64,000 nt of DNA, from NCBI GenBank assembly GCA_963704505.1, contig OY969912.1, positions 2,046,001 to 2,110,000 of the forward strand, in the 5' to 3' direction. Every line of letters begins with the position of its first letter. Within the stretch, counting starts at the first letter, position 1. The stretch is from VRUE01 sp963704505 (GTDB lineage: Bacteria > Actinomycetota > Thermoleophilia > Solirubrobacterales > 70-9). The notes below the pieces were generated by a model, which was not told where the DNA came from, ran no database searches, and saw only the letters and a list, made by a program, of their open reading frames with translations. Below are positions 40,216 through 47,895 of this stretch, piece after piece. The position numbers were made by a program, and so were the translations under genes.

Positions 40216-41936
40216 GCTCCGTCTTCCTCCGAGCGGATCGCCGCGATGGCCGCCTCGATCGAGGGGTAGAAGTGGTCCTTGTCGAGTGTGTCCATCAGCC
40301 CGTAGCGCAGCGTCAGCTGCTTGAGGCGGTCGCGCAGCTCGACGAAGGCGAGGTGCACCCCGTCCGCGTTCAGCTCGCGGTCGAGCTGCTCGAGCATCTC
40401 GGCGGCGGTCACGTCGACGTCGGTGACCGCCTCGCACTGGAGGACGATCCAGCCCGGCGCGCGCTCGCGTGCGAGCCGCCGGACCTCGTCCCGGAACCGC
40501 CCCGAGTTGGCAAAGAACAGGGGCGCCTCCCAGCGATAGACGACGATGTCATCGAGCTCGGTGGAGTCGGGGTAGGCGGACACGTCGTGCCAACCCTCGA
40601 CTCCCTCCGGGCGCCCCAGGACGGCGCCGTGCGGCCACCAATTGCGGCGGAAGAAGAGGATGATCGCGAGCAGGACCGCGACCACGATTCCCTCCAGGAC
40701 GCCGAGCAGCACGACGCCGGCGGTGGCCACCAGGGACACGCCGAGCGCGCTCCTGCGCATCTCGTAGTAGCGGCGCAGCAGCGGCAGATTCATCAGCGAG
40801 AGCGCCGCGGCTATGACCACGGCCGCGAGCGCAGCCTGCGGCAGGTCGGCGAGCAGTGAGTTGAAGAGCAGAAGGAGAGCGGCGACCAGTCCCGCCCCGA
40901 CCAGGCCGGCCAGCTGGGTCTTGGCCCCCGACTGCTCGGCAACCGCGGTCCTCGAGCCGCTGGTCGAGACCGCGAACCCCTGAAAGAAGCCGGCCGCAAC
41001 ATTGGCGACCCCGACGCCGATCATCTCCTGGTCGGGCTTGACCTCTTCGCCGCGCCGGGCGGCAAAGCTGGTTGCCGTGGCGATCGTGTCGGTCAGCGAG
41101 ACCAGGGTGATGCCCACCGCGGCCAGGAGCAGCGCCGGAACATCGCCGGCGTTCGTCCAGGGAAGTCCCGGGGTCGGCACTCCCTGCGGCAGCGAGCCGA
41201 CCGTCGCGACGCCGTGGTCGGCGAGGCCGAAGACCGCCGAGACCAGGGTGGCCGCGACGACACCGACGAGGATCGCCGGCAGGCGCTTGGTCAGGAGCGG
41301 CAGCACGATCAGGATCGCGAGGACCGCGAGCCCGAGAACAAGGGTCGCGGCGTGGGTCTGGCCGATGCCGTCCACGAACGCCTTCAGCTCGCCGAGGAAC
41401 GAGTCGGAGTCGGTGGAGAAGCCGAAGAGCTTCGGCAGCTGTCCGACGACGATCGTGATCCCGAGGCCGTTCATGTAGCCGACCTGAACCTCTTTGGAGA
41501 GCAGGTCGGCGACGAAGCCGAGCCTGCCGAGGCCGAGTCCTATCTCGATCAGGCCGACGAAGATCGCCAGCATGCCCGCCAGGACGATCGCCGACCCGGG
41601 GTCACCGGCCACGAGCAGTGGAGCGATCGAGGCGAGGATCAGCGGCGAGATCGAGGAGTCGGGACCGAGCACCAGGACCCGCGACGGCCCGAAGAGCGCG
41701 TACCCGACCAAACACGCGATCGTCGTGTAGAGGCCGGTGACCGCCGGCAGGCCGGCGAGCTCGGCGTAGGCCATTCCCTGGGGCACGAGGATCGCCGCCA
41801 GAACCAGCCCGGCGATCAGGTCAGGACGAGCGGAGGTACCCGGGTAGTGGCGCAGGGTCTTGATTCCGGGCGCCCAGCGCTGCAGCCGGCCGGCGCGTGA
41901 TTGCTGCTCTGGATCGGGGGGCTCGGTCCTCTGCAT
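40212..41936 (-). CDS. SulP-family anion transporter with STAS domain
   Basis: 574 residues from ATG 41936; the longer frame to 42035 runs into the divergent lipid-kinase promoter. Spans ~45-440 contain the SulP signature GLVLAAILVPQGMAYAELAGLPAVTGLYT, and a cytosolic C-terminal STAS domain (about 460-570) follows. It would carry sulfate, bicarbonate or another anion. Its stop overlaps the start of the holin-phosphodiesterase (4 bases), so the two proteins are translated together. It is divergent from the lipid kinase across 59 bases. Confidence 0.92.
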   Translation of the reverse strand: MQRTEPPDPEQQSRAGRLQRWAPGIKTLRHYPGTSARPDLIAGLVLAAILVPQGMAYAELAGLPAVTGLYTTIACLVGYALFGPSRVLVLGPDSSISPLILASIAPLLVAGDPGSAIVLAGMLAIFVGLIEIGLGLGRLGFVADLLSKEVQVGYMNGLGITIVVGQLPKLFGFSTDSDSFLGELKAFVDGIGQTHAATLVLGLAVLAILIVLPLLTKRLPAILVGVVAATLVSAVFGLADHGVATVGSLPQGVPTPGLPWTNAGDVPALLLAAVGITLVSLTDTIATATSFAARRGEEVKPDQEMIGVGVANVAAGFFQGFAVSTSGSRTAVAEQSGAKTQLAGLVGAGLVAALLLLFNSLLADLPQAALAAVVIAAALSLMNLPLLRRYYEMRRSALGVSLVATAGVVLLGVLEGIVVAVLLAIILFFRRNWWPHGAVLGRPEGVEGWHDVSAYPDSTELDDIVVYRWEAPLFFANSGRFRDEVRRLARERAPGWIVLQCEAVTDVDVTAAEMLEQLDRELNADGVHLAFVELRDRLKQLTLRYGLMDTLDKDHFYPSIEAAIAAIRSEEDGA

Positions 41937-41995
41937 GGAATTCGAGATTGCCACCCTCCCACGAAGCACGGCGCGCCCGCGGATAGTCTGGAGCG

Positions 41996-43300
41996 ATGTC
42001 GGCTGAGCATGGCGGCGCGAACCGTCTGGCCGCAATCGCGGCGCTCACGGGCGCGGCATTCATCGCGATCCTCTCGATCGAGATCGTCGTCTCTCAATTT
42101 CCGCGCGGCCTGGTCGTCCTTGCCTGCCTGCTTATCGCGTTCGCCGCGGCCTGGTACGGGCTGACCCGAACCTCAGGCGCGAGGCTGCTCGGACTGGGCG
42201 CGGCGATCGTTGCCGTGGCGGCAATCGTCGTCCTGTTGATCTCCGATGGCGATCACCTGATCCAGGCGCTCCTGGTCGTTGTCGCCCTTGCGGTGATGGT
42301 TCTGGCGACGCGGTCGGCCTTCCAGGTGCACGCATCGCTTGACTCCGCACCCGATCCACAGCGACCTGTCCTCTTCTACAACCCGAAGTCGGGCGGCGGC
42401 AAGGCCGAGAAGTTCCACCTGGCCGAGGAGGCCCGCCGGCGCGGCATCGAGACGATCGAATTGGAGCTCGGAACCGACCTCGAGCAACTCGTTCGCGGCG
42501 CGGTCGCGGATGGAGCCGACGCCTTGGCGATGGCGGGCGGCGACGGCTCGCAGGCCGTCGTCGCCAAGGTCGCGGCCGACCTCGGCCTGCCGTATGCGTG
42601 CATTCCGGCGGGCACGCGCAACCACTTCGCCCTCGACCTCGGGGTGGACCGAGACGATGTCGTGGGCGCACTCGATGCCTTCGTCGGCGGTCGCCGAAGA
42701 AGGGTCGACCTTGCCGAGGTCAACGGGCAGGTCTTCGTCAACAACGTCTCCCTCGGCCTCTACGCCGAGGCCGTCCAGCGCGAGGGCTATCGCGAGGCGA
42801 AGCTGCGGACCATCCTCGACACGCTGCCCGAGGTCCTGGGCCCCGAGGGCGAGGGGCTGGAGCTGCGCTGGGCAGGGCCGGAAGGGAATCAGCAGTCCAG
42901 CGGCGCCGCGATCCTGGTCTCCAACAATCGCTACCGGCTCGGGCACGCGGTCGGCTCGGGCACGCGGCCGAGGATCGACGAGGGGCTGCTGGGAATTGCC
43001 GTTGCCTCTGCCCCGGGCGGAGACCGGTCGTTGGCCCGACGTCCCTGGGAAGAGTGGACGACACCCACCTTTGAGGTCGACGCGCCGGGCACGATCGCCG
43101 CCGGCATCGACGGTGAGGCGGTGACGCTGGATGCGCCGCTTCGCTTCGCGAGCCTGGCTGCCGCGCTTGAGGTGAGGATTGCCGCGGCGCACCCCGGCGC
43201 CTCTCCCTCGGCGGCGATGCCCGAGGGTGCGGGGGAGACCGCTCGCGCCTTGGCGAGAATCGCGTTCGGGAAGGCCTCAAGCAGGGCGGAGACGCGATGA
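41996..43300 (+). CDS. Diacylglycerol kinase-family lipid kinase with N-terminal membrane domain
   Basis: 434 residues. Residues ~10-105 form four membrane spans, unusual in size for the family. The cytosolic kinase domain follows with PVLFYNPKSGGGKAEKF, the nucleotide-binding AMAGGDGSQAVVAKV and IPAGTRNHFALDLG. C-terminal PRIDEGLLGIAV and GIDGEAV are also typical. It would phosphorylate diacylglycerol, a sphingoid base or a polyprenol. The PAP2 gene overlaps its stop (ATGA), pairing a kinase with a lipid phosphatase. Confidence 0.9.
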   Translation: MSAEHGGANRLAAIAALTGAAFIAILSIEIVVSQFPRGLVVLACLLIAFAAAWYGLTRTSGARLLGLGAAIVAVAAIVVLLISDGDHLIQALLVVVALAVMVLATRSAFQVHASLDSAPDPQRPVLFYNPKSGGGKAEKFHLAEEARRRGIETIELELGTDLEQLVRGAVADGADALAMAGGDGSQAVVAKVAADLGLPYACIPAGTRNHFALDLGVDRDDVVGALDAFVGGRRRRVDLAEVNGQVFVNNVSLGLYAEAVQREGYREAKLRTILDTLPEVLGPEGEGLELRWAGPEGNQQSSGAAILVSNNRYRLGHAVGSGTRPRIDEGLLGIAVASAPGGDRSLARRPWEEWTTPTFEVDAPGTIAAGIDGEAVTLDAPLRFASLAAALEVRIAAAHPGASPSAAMPEGAGETARALARIAFGKASSRAETR

Positions 43301-43836
43301 GCGAGTGGCTCGAGGAGGCGAAGGCGCTCGACGCGGCCGTCTACGCAGCGGTTGCCGCTAGCGAGACCCCCAAGCTCGACGACGCGATGCGGCGCCTCTC
43401 CGGCGCCGCCGATCACGGCAAGCTCTGGTTTGCGACTGCGGGCGCGCTGACCCTTCTGGGTGGCCCGGGCGGCCGCGGCGCGGCGAAGCGTGGGCTGGTT
43501 GCACTCGGCATCGCCTCCGGGTTCGCCAACCTCGTCGCCAAGCCCCTCGGTGACCGAGGGCGGCCGACCAGAACGGAGTCCGAGGAGCTGCAGCGCCGCC
43601 ACGTCCAGATGCCGCGCTCGAGCTCCTTTCCCTCCGGCCACACCGCTTCGGCCTTCGCCTTCGCGACGGCCGCCGGTAGCGCGGTGCCGGTTCTCTCAGC
43701 ACCGCTCCGAGCGCTCGCGACCTTCGTCGGCTACTCGCGAGTCCACAGCGGCGTGCACTACCCCGCCGACGTGCTCGCGGGCGCGTTCATCGGGGTCAGC
43801 GCGGCGGAGCTGGCCGGACACCTGCTGGATCGCTGA
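43297..43836 (+). CDS. PAP2-family lipid phosphatase
   Basis: A 179-residue membrane protein starting inside the lipid-kinase stop (ATGA). PAP2 motifs are AKPLGDRGRPT (KxxxxxxRP), SSSFPSGHTASAF and YSRVHSGVHYPADVLAG, all intact. It likely dephosphorylates phosphatidate or an isoprenoid phosphate, opposing the kinase it is coupled to. The 3' end overlaps the opposite-strand gene by 41 bases. Confidence 0.92.
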   Translation: MSEWLEEAKALDAAVYAAVAASETPKLDDAMRRLSGAADHGKLWFATAGALTLLGGPGGRGAAKRGLVALGIASGFANLVAKPLGDRGRPTRTESEELQRRHVQMPRSSSFPSGHTASAFAFATAAGSAVPVLSAPLRALATFVGYSRVHSGVHYPADVLAGAFIGVSAAELAGHLLDR

Positions 43837-44506
43837 CGGCTGACGCTCGAGCGCTCAGCTGCCCTGCCGCCCAAACCGCCAGGGCGACGATCCAGATCAC
43901 CGTGAGGCCGGCGCCCAGCAGCAGGTTCATGCCGCCGCCCGGGGCGATGAACCCATGAGTGCCGAAGACCGTGATCGTCTCGATCGCCTGCTCCACAAAT
44001 ACGACCGCGCCGAGGACGGTGAGCCAGCCGGGAATCCCCTTCGGGGTGCGGAAGCCGAGCGCGGTCACCGCTCCGATCATCGTCATCGTCGCCCCGGTCA
44101 GGACTGGTCCCCAGAAACTGGCGATGTCGACGGCGACTCGCGCGGTCGCGGGTTGCAGAATGCCGGGGTGGAGCGCGAGCGCCCCCCAAAACCAGGCCTG
44201 CAGCGCGGTCTCGATGATCAACGCGGCGGCCCCGAGCAGGAAGACGCTGCTGAAAGGTCTCGGCATCAGTCCGCTGACGATGGCGGCGATGACCGCCAAC
44301 GCCAGAGTCCCGAACGTGGCCGTCCATACGTAGAGGCGAGCGCCGTCCTGGTGATCGCTGAGCCAGGCCAGAACCTGCGCCGGTGAGTCGGTGACCTCGG
44401 GGGTCGAGCCCAGAGCAGCTACTCCGACGATGTAGAGGAGGGTTGCTGCGACTGTCGCGACGATCAGTACCCGGGCTTGTGACATATGACGCAGCCTAAC
44501 CCCCAT
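43796..44506 (-). CDS. Hypothetical six-span membrane protein
   Basis: 236 residues from ATG 44506; a second in-frame ATG at 44485 (MSQARVLIV) is an equally good start. About six hydrophobic spans, with a loop TPEVTDSPAQVLAWLSDHQDGARLYVW after the first. The layout resembles DUF4386-like actinobacterial membrane proteins, but I do not recognise it firmly. Function unknown. The basic tail overlaps the PAP2 gene antisense. Confidence 0.68.
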   Translation of the reverse strand: MGVRLRHMSQARVLIVATVAATLLYIVGVAALGSTPEVTDSPAQVLAWLSDHQDGARLYVWTATFGTLALAVIAAIVSGLMPRPFSSVFLLGAAALIIETALQAWFWGALALHPGILQPATARVAVDIASFWGPVLTGATMTMIGAVTALGFRTPKGIPGWLTVLGAVVFVEQAIETITVFGTHGFIAPGGGMNLLLGAGLTVIWIVALAVWAAGQLSARASAVSDPAGVRPAPPR

Positions 44507-44545
44507 TTCGCCCTGGCGCCAGGTTGCGTCTGGGGATCGTCGGAA

Positions 44546-45016
44546 TCAGAGGTTGCGGACCCGCCGACCGATCTCCTGATCGGGCGGGTAGCCGGCCGAT
44601 AGCCAGAAGGCACCCGCGACCTCGTCGTCGACAGCGACCAGCGCTGTCACGCGATGAGCGCCGCGATCGCGCAGGTACTGCTCGCCGGCGCGCGTCAGGG
44701 CAATTCCGATGCCTTCTCGCCGATGTCGCTCGGCGACCGCGAGCCGGTACATGTTCCCCCGCCAGCCGTCCCAGGCGGCGATCAGGGCGCCGACGACCTC
44801 CCCGTTCTTCTCGGCAACAAGGAGGGCCGCTTGGGGGTCATCGATCAGCCGTTCGACGTCCTCGAAATGGTCGGCTGTGCTCGCATGGCCGCTGCGCGCC
44901 TGCCCCCAGAGCTCGAGGACGCCGGGCGCATCGTCAGTACGACACCTGCGCACCGTTGGCTGGCGGTCGATTGCATCCCCCTTCAGTGCCGCGAGAGCTT
45001 GAGCAGCAGCCGCCAC
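44546..45016 (-). CDS. GNAT-family N-acetyltransferase
   Basis: 156 residues from GTG 45016. VRRCRTDDAPGVLELW opens the fold. MYRLAVAERHRREGIGIALTRAGEQYL is the acetyl-CoA motif A (RxxGIG), and AGAFWLSAGYPPDQEIGRRVRNL is the typical end. Substrate unknown. Its start overlaps the 3' end of the SnoaL-like gene by 34 bases, so the two are likely co-transcribed. The exact start is uncertain. Confidence 0.85.
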   Translation of the reverse strand: MAAAAQALAALKGDAIDRQPTVRRCRTDDAPGVLELWGQARSGHASTADHFEDVERLIDDPQAALLVAEKNGEVVGALIAAWDGWRGNMYRLAVAERHRREGIGIALTRAGEQYLRDRGAHRVTALVAVDDEVAGAFWLSAGYPPDQEIGRRVRNL

Positions 45017-45411
45017 TCGGTGACCGCCATCACCAGGGTGCGCCAGATGCCGAGCTGGCGAGCCAGCTCGACGGTGTCGGTCGATCCCCAGTCCTCGGCA
45101 ATCAGCCCGTTCTCGAAGCGGCTGAGTGTGTTGCCGGTCAATCGCACGGATCGCCCCCGGTTCGTGCCGGTCAGCGTCCAGTGTGTTGCGACGTAGTCGC
45201 CCTCGGAGACGGTCCTGTCGACGCTGAATCTCAGGTCCTCGAATATGCGCCTGTAGAGGGCGACCGATTCGCGCGCGCCCTCGTACCCGTGGAACTCCAT
45301 CGCGTTGACGTGGTCTTCGAAATCCGGGGAGTAGAACTCCTCCATGCGGTCGAGGCCGCCCGGGCAGACAACCTCGATCGCCTCCTTCGCCTTCTCCGCG
45401 TTGGTCGGCAT
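44983..45411 (-). CDS. SnoaL-like/ester-cyclase NTF2-fold protein
   Basis: A 142-residue NTF2-fold protein. MEEFYSPDFEDHVNAMEFHGYEGARESVALYR and VSEGDYVATHWTLTGTNRG follow the polyketide-cyclase SnoaL pattern, including the His/Asp region. Small enzymes of this kind act on hydrophobic substrates, but many are uncharacterised. Upstream of and overlapping the GNAT gene. Confidence 0.85.
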   Translation of the reverse strand: MPTNAEKAKEAIEVVCPGGLDRMEEFYSPDFEDHVNAMEFHGYEGARESVALYRRIFEDLRFSVDRTVSEGDYVATHWTLTGTNRGRSVRLTGNTLSRFENGLIAEDWGSTDTVELARQLGIWRTLVMAVTEWRLLLKLSRH

Positions 45412-45459
45412 CGCCAGCAGGCTACGCCCAAATGGCGCGGGACCACACCGTCGAGGTGG

Positions 45460-46593
45460 CTAGGCGCTGGGCATCTGCGCCGTGACGGAGAGGCCCCCGC
45501 CGGCTCTCGGAGTGAGGCTGAGGGTGCCGTCGTGGGCGTCGATGATGCTTTTGACGATCGCGAGCCCAAGGCCGACACCCGCGTCTGCGGTGTGGATGCG
45601 TTGGGTTCCGCGGAGGAACGGCTCGGTGAGGCCGGAGACCTGGTCGGGGGCGATCTCCTCGCCGGTGTTCTCGACCGTGAGCAGAACTCCCAGGCGGTGA
45701 GCTTCGGTCCTCACCCACACGGAGCCTCCCTCGGGGCGATTGTGGACAATCGCGTTCTGCACGAGGTTCGCGGCCAGCTGCAAGAGGAGCGCCTGCGAGC
45801 CGACGGTGGGTGCCGGAGCGCCTGAGGTCTCGACCGTGACGCCGCGCTCGGCGGCGAGGGGGAGCAGCGTCTCGGTCGCTTCTTCGGCGATCAGGGAGAG
45901 GTCGACCTGCTCCCGAGTGAAGGATCGCTGGTCGGCGCGGCTGAGCAGGAGCAGCGCCTCGGTGAGGTCGATCGCCCGGGAGTTGACGGTCTGGAGACGC
46001 TCGACCAACCGGCCGTTGTCACTATCCGGATCGGTTTGGGCGACGTCGAGGAGCGCCTGCGTCGTCGCCAGCGGGGTGCGCAGCTCGTGCGAGGCGTTGG
46101 CGGCGAACCGCTGCTGTTCGGCTACGTGTGACTGGAGCCGGGCGAGCAGACCGTCGATGGTGTCGGCGAGATCCCGCAGCTCGTCGCGGGGCCCGGTGAG
46201 CGCGAGCCGCTCGCCCAGGTTGCGCTCGGAAATCTGCCGGGTGGTCGCGGTCATCGAGCGCAGTGGTCGTAGGACCCGCCCCGCCACCAGCCAGCCGAGC
46301 GCGATCGAGATCAGGGTCATGATCGCCAGCACGATCACGGCGCGGAAGAGCCCATGGTGGAGCGCGTCGGTGGAGCGGCGTACGGCTTCCTGAAACCTCA
46401 GTTCGGTTTCGGCGTCGGGGCCGTTCGTGCGAGTGGTGGACCCCTTCGGGACGATCAGGTTGACCCCGGCCGCGTCGCGGAACAACAGGTAGCTGATCGC
46501 GAGCACCACCAGTCCCGAGAGGAAGAAGAGGCCGCCATAGAGCATGGTCAGGCGCAGGCGGACGGTCGGCGTGGGGAGGTGGCGCATGGTCAC
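45460..46593 (-). CDS. HAMP-domain sensor histidine kinase
   Basis: 377 residues from GTG 46593, which overlaps the response-regulator stop (GTGA). Two spans (about 12-37 and 83-107) flank a ~45-residue outside loop. A HAMP domain (GRVLRPLRSMTATTRQI) follows. The H-box NASHELRTPLATTQ carries the phosphorylated His. N-box NLVQNAIVHN and G-box DAGVGLGLAIVKS are intact. With its OmpR-type partner it lies divergent from an export operon, which is the likely target. Confidence 0.93.
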   Translation of the reverse strand: MTMRHLPTPTVRLRLTMLYGGLFFLSGLVVLAISYLLFRDAAGVNLIVPKGSTTRTNGPDAETELRFQEAVRRSTDALHHGLFRAVIVLAIMTLISIALGWLVAGRVLRPLRSMTATTRQISERNLGERLALTGPRDELRDLADTIDGLLARLQSHVAEQQRFAANASHELRTPLATTQALLDVAQTDPDSDNGRLVERLQTVNSRAIDLTEALLLLSRADQRSFTREQVDLSLIAEEATETLLPLAAERGVTVETSGAPAPTVGSQALLLQLAANLVQNAIVHNRPEGGSVWVRTEAHRLGVLLTVENTGEEIAPDQVSGLTEPFLRGTQRIHTADAGVGLGLAIVKSIIDAHDGTLSLTPRAGGGLSVTAQMPSA

Positions 46594-47258
46594 GCCCCCC
46601 GAGCCTCGATGCGGTAGCCGACGCCGGCCACGGTGGCGATCAACGTCGGCTCGCCGAGGCGCTTGCGCAGGCCTGAGACCGTGATCCGCACGGCGTTGGT
46701 GAACGGGTCGGCGTTCTCGTCCCAGGCTCGCTCGAGCAGTTCCTCGGCACTGACGACGCCACCTTCGGCGGCTACGAGGACCTCGAGCACGGCGAACTGC
46801 TTCCGCGTCAGGGCGACGTACTGGCCGTCGCGGAAGACCTCGCGGCGGAACGGATCCAGGCGTAGACCGGCGATCTCCTGCACAGGAGGGCGGTTGTGGG
46901 CGCGACGCCGGTCGAGCGCCCGGAGTCGGAGTACCAGCTCCTGCAGCTCGAAGGGCTTGGTCAGGTAGTCGTCGGCGCCGAGCTCGAACCCGGAAGCCTT
47001 GTCATCGAGCAGGTCGGCGGCGGTGAGCATGAGGATCGGCATCCCGCTCCCGGTGGCGATGATGCCCTTGGCGATCTCGTCGCCGGAGGGGCCGGGGATA
47101 TCGCGGTCGAGCACGGCGATGTCATAGGCGTTGATGCTCAGGAGCTCCAGGGCGGTGTCACCGTCGGCGGCGATGTCGGCGGCGATCGCTTCGAGGCGCA
47201 GCCCATCCCTGATGGCTTCTGCCAGATAGGGCTCGTCCTCGACGATCAGCACACGCAT
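46590..47258 (-). CDS. OmpR-family response regulator
   Basis: 222 residues from ATG 47258 (MRVLIVEDE). The receiver domain has the acidic pair EDE at 8-10, phospho-acceptor Asp in IAVLDRDIPG (about 53) and Lys in DDYLTKPFEL. The C-terminal winged helix (about 125-220) ends AVRITVSGLRKRLGEPTLIATVAGVGYRI. The kinase start overlaps its stop. It should bind the 132-base gap to the lipoprotein gene and control both directions (inference). Confidence 0.94.
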   Translation of the reverse strand: MRVLIVEDEPYLAEAIRDGLRLEAIAADIAADGDTALELLSINAYDIAVLDRDIPGPSGDEIAKGIIATGSGMPILMLTAADLLDDKASGFELGADDYLTKPFELQELVLRLRALDRRRAHNRPPVQEIAGLRLDPFRREVFRDGQYVALTRKQFAVLEVLVAAEGGVVSAEELLERAWDENADPFTNAVRITVSGLRKRLGEPTLIATVAGVGYRIEARGA

Positions 47259-47390
47259 GCTCCGAATGATCGCGTCCGGGGCGTATCGCCGGCATATCGA
47301 GAACCGCATACGTGCCGACAACACGACGCTGCCCAGTCTGCAGGGGGTGACCTACGGCAATCCGACATGAGCAGCGCGAAAGGACCCTTG

Positions 47391-47894
47391 ATGAGGAAGA
47401 AGGACTGGCTGGCGGTGGCTTCGATGCTGGCGCTCTGCGTGTTTGGGCTGGCGGCCTGCGGCGGAGGCGGCTCGAGCTCCGCTTCGAGCGGCGACGCCGG
47501 CTCCGAAGAAGAAGCTGCACTCGAATTCACCGAATGCATGCGCACGCACGGCGTCGAGGTGGAAGACCCGAAACCCGGGCAGAAGAACATCGAACTCCCC
47601 GACACCAGCGACCCGACCGGCAAAAAGGCGCTCGCAGCCTGCAACGGCAAGCTCGGGACCGCCGGCCAGGAACTCTCCTCCGGGGAAGAGGAGGAATTCG
47701 AAGAAGGCGCTCTGGAACTCGCCCAATGCTTGCGCGAACAGGGCATCGACATGGGGGACCCGGTGTTCCTCGGCCCCGGCAAATTTCACCTGGACATCGC
47801 CGGGATCGACACGAACTCACCGGCTTTCAAAGCCGCACAGGAAGTGTGCGCCGACAAGTTGCCCGAACTCCCCGGCATCTCCGTCGGCGGCTAG
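47391..47894 (+). CDS. Exported lipoprotein of the MacAB-like operon
   Basis: 167 residues from ATG 47391 behind AAAGGA (an upstream in-frame ATG 47367 lacks a site). The signal peptide ends in the lipobox FGLAACG (Cys about 22). The mature chain is acidic, with two ECMRTHG/QCLREQG-type segments each having one Cys, so it looks like a duplicated small helical unit. All seen glutamates near the start are GAA. No family recognised. It heads the adaptor-ATPase-permease operon. Confidence 0.78.
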   Translation: MRKKDWLAVASMLALCVFGLAACGGGGSSSASSGDAGSEEEAALEFTECMRTHGVEVEDPKPGQKNIELPDTSDPTGKKALAACNGKLGTAGQELSSGEEEEFEEGALELAQCLREQGIDMGDPVFLGPGKFHLDIAGIDTNSPAFKAAQEVCADKLPELPGISVGG

Positions 47895-47895
47895 C

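Noticed and set aside
38146..40437. Longer holin-phosphodiesterase start inside the SulP gene, and the idea of a prophage
   Set aside because: The extension is a shadow of the SulP 3' end; GTG 40215 overlaps the SulP stop. Holin-4-like domains are common in chromosomal actinobacterial proteins and no phage genes are near.
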